6,392 nt of DNA, from contig CAYWTB010000147.1 of NCBI GenBank assembly GCA_964461135.1, forward strand, positions 1 through 6,392. The letters are read 5' to 3'. Each line of letters opens with the position of its first letter. The stretch's first letter is position 1. The notes below the pieces were generated by a model. That model searched no databases. It was not told the DNA's origin and was given only the letters and a program-made list of their open reading frames with translations. The position numbers and the translations under genes are program-made. Positions 6,301 through 6,392 of this stretch are shown here, piece by piece. The stretch comes from RQOF01 sp964461135 (lineage in GTDB: Bacteria; Calditrichota; Calditrichia; RBG-13-44-9).

Positions 6301-6342
6301 TTCAGGCTCAAGGATTCAGGCTTCAGGAACCAGGTTTCAGTG
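6301..6342. repeat. Degenerate heptanucleotide tandem repeat (TTCAGGM)
   Basis: The 42 bases divide into six 7-base units: TTCAGGC, TCAAGGA, TTCAGGC, TTCAGGA, ACCAGGT and TTCAGTG. Three are exact TTCAGG plus C or A, and the others are drifted copies. The tract starts 24 bases after the peptidase stop and runs to the candidate insertion-sequence end. It may be a short-sequence-repeat locus that varies in copy number. Confidence 0.55.
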
Positions 6343-6392
6343 TCCCGTCCTGAAATAGGTTGACAGTTTTATCAGAAGAAAGAAAGGAGGAA
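6341..6392 (+). mobile_element. Possible left end of an insertion sequence (partial)
   Basis: From TGTCCCGTCC at 6341, through the AGGTTGACAG that follows, the sequence has the look of an insertion-sequence terminus: a TG start, then a TTGACA box (6360-6365), then a strong ribosome binding site within 50 bases, as expected just before a transposase start. The other end and the transposase lie outside the window, so the family cannot be fixed. Without the second terminal repeat this could simply be the leader of another gene. Confidence 0.35.
6384..6390 (+). promoter_or_regulatory. Strong ribosome binding site for a gene beyond the window
   Basis: AAGGAGG lies two bases before the window edge, implying a plus-strand start codon within about the next 5-10 bases outside. 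Given the preceding terminus-like sequence, a transposase is the leading guess. Confidence 0.5.

Overview
The window looks like an ordinary chromosomal stretch from a moderately AT-rich bacterium. It is probably a member of the FCB assemblage (Bacteroidota, Calditrichota, KSB1 or Ignavibacteriota-like). The reasons are a small lipoprotein resembling the DUF6567 family, an ACE-like (M2) metallopeptidase carrying an N-terminal export signal, a mixture of strong and absent Shine-Dalgarno sites, and a short palindromic dispersed-repeat element. No gene fixes the taxon, so this placement is an inference.

Layout: five genes lie on the minus strand and one on the plus strand. Reading the minus strand in its direction of transcription, ribose-5-phosphate isomerase A (3448-4149) is followed by a short FAD/NAD(P)H oxidoreductase of the ferredoxin-NADP reductase fold (2556-3278). 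A 572-base gap follows, then an exported alpha/beta hydrolase (1183-1971, TTG start), a SpoIIAA/STAS-like cytosolic protein (496-879) and a small lipoprotein (27-446). On the plus strand an M2-type zinc peptidase (4577-6277) diverges from rpiA. The window ends in a heptanucleotide repeat tract (6301-6342), then what may be the left end of an insertion sequence, and a strong ribosome binding site at the last bases for a gene outside the window.

The genes do not form one pathway. rpiA belongs to the pentose phosphate pathway, and the reductase may use the NAD(P)H pool, but no functional link can be read from the sequence. The hydrolase, the lipoprotein and the peptidase are all predicted to leave the cytoplasm and could serve envelope or peptide/ester turnover.

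The most unusual material is between genes. There is a 131-base element with 9-base terminal inverted repeats and two hairpins whose arms differ by compensated changes (2111-2241). A degraded coding-like segment lies at 2378-2491, and a GC-rich stem-loop follows the reductase gene. A perfect 15-base palindrome lies upstream of the reductase, and several competing open frames fill the rpiA/peptidase gap. I see no convincing new multi-gene system here.
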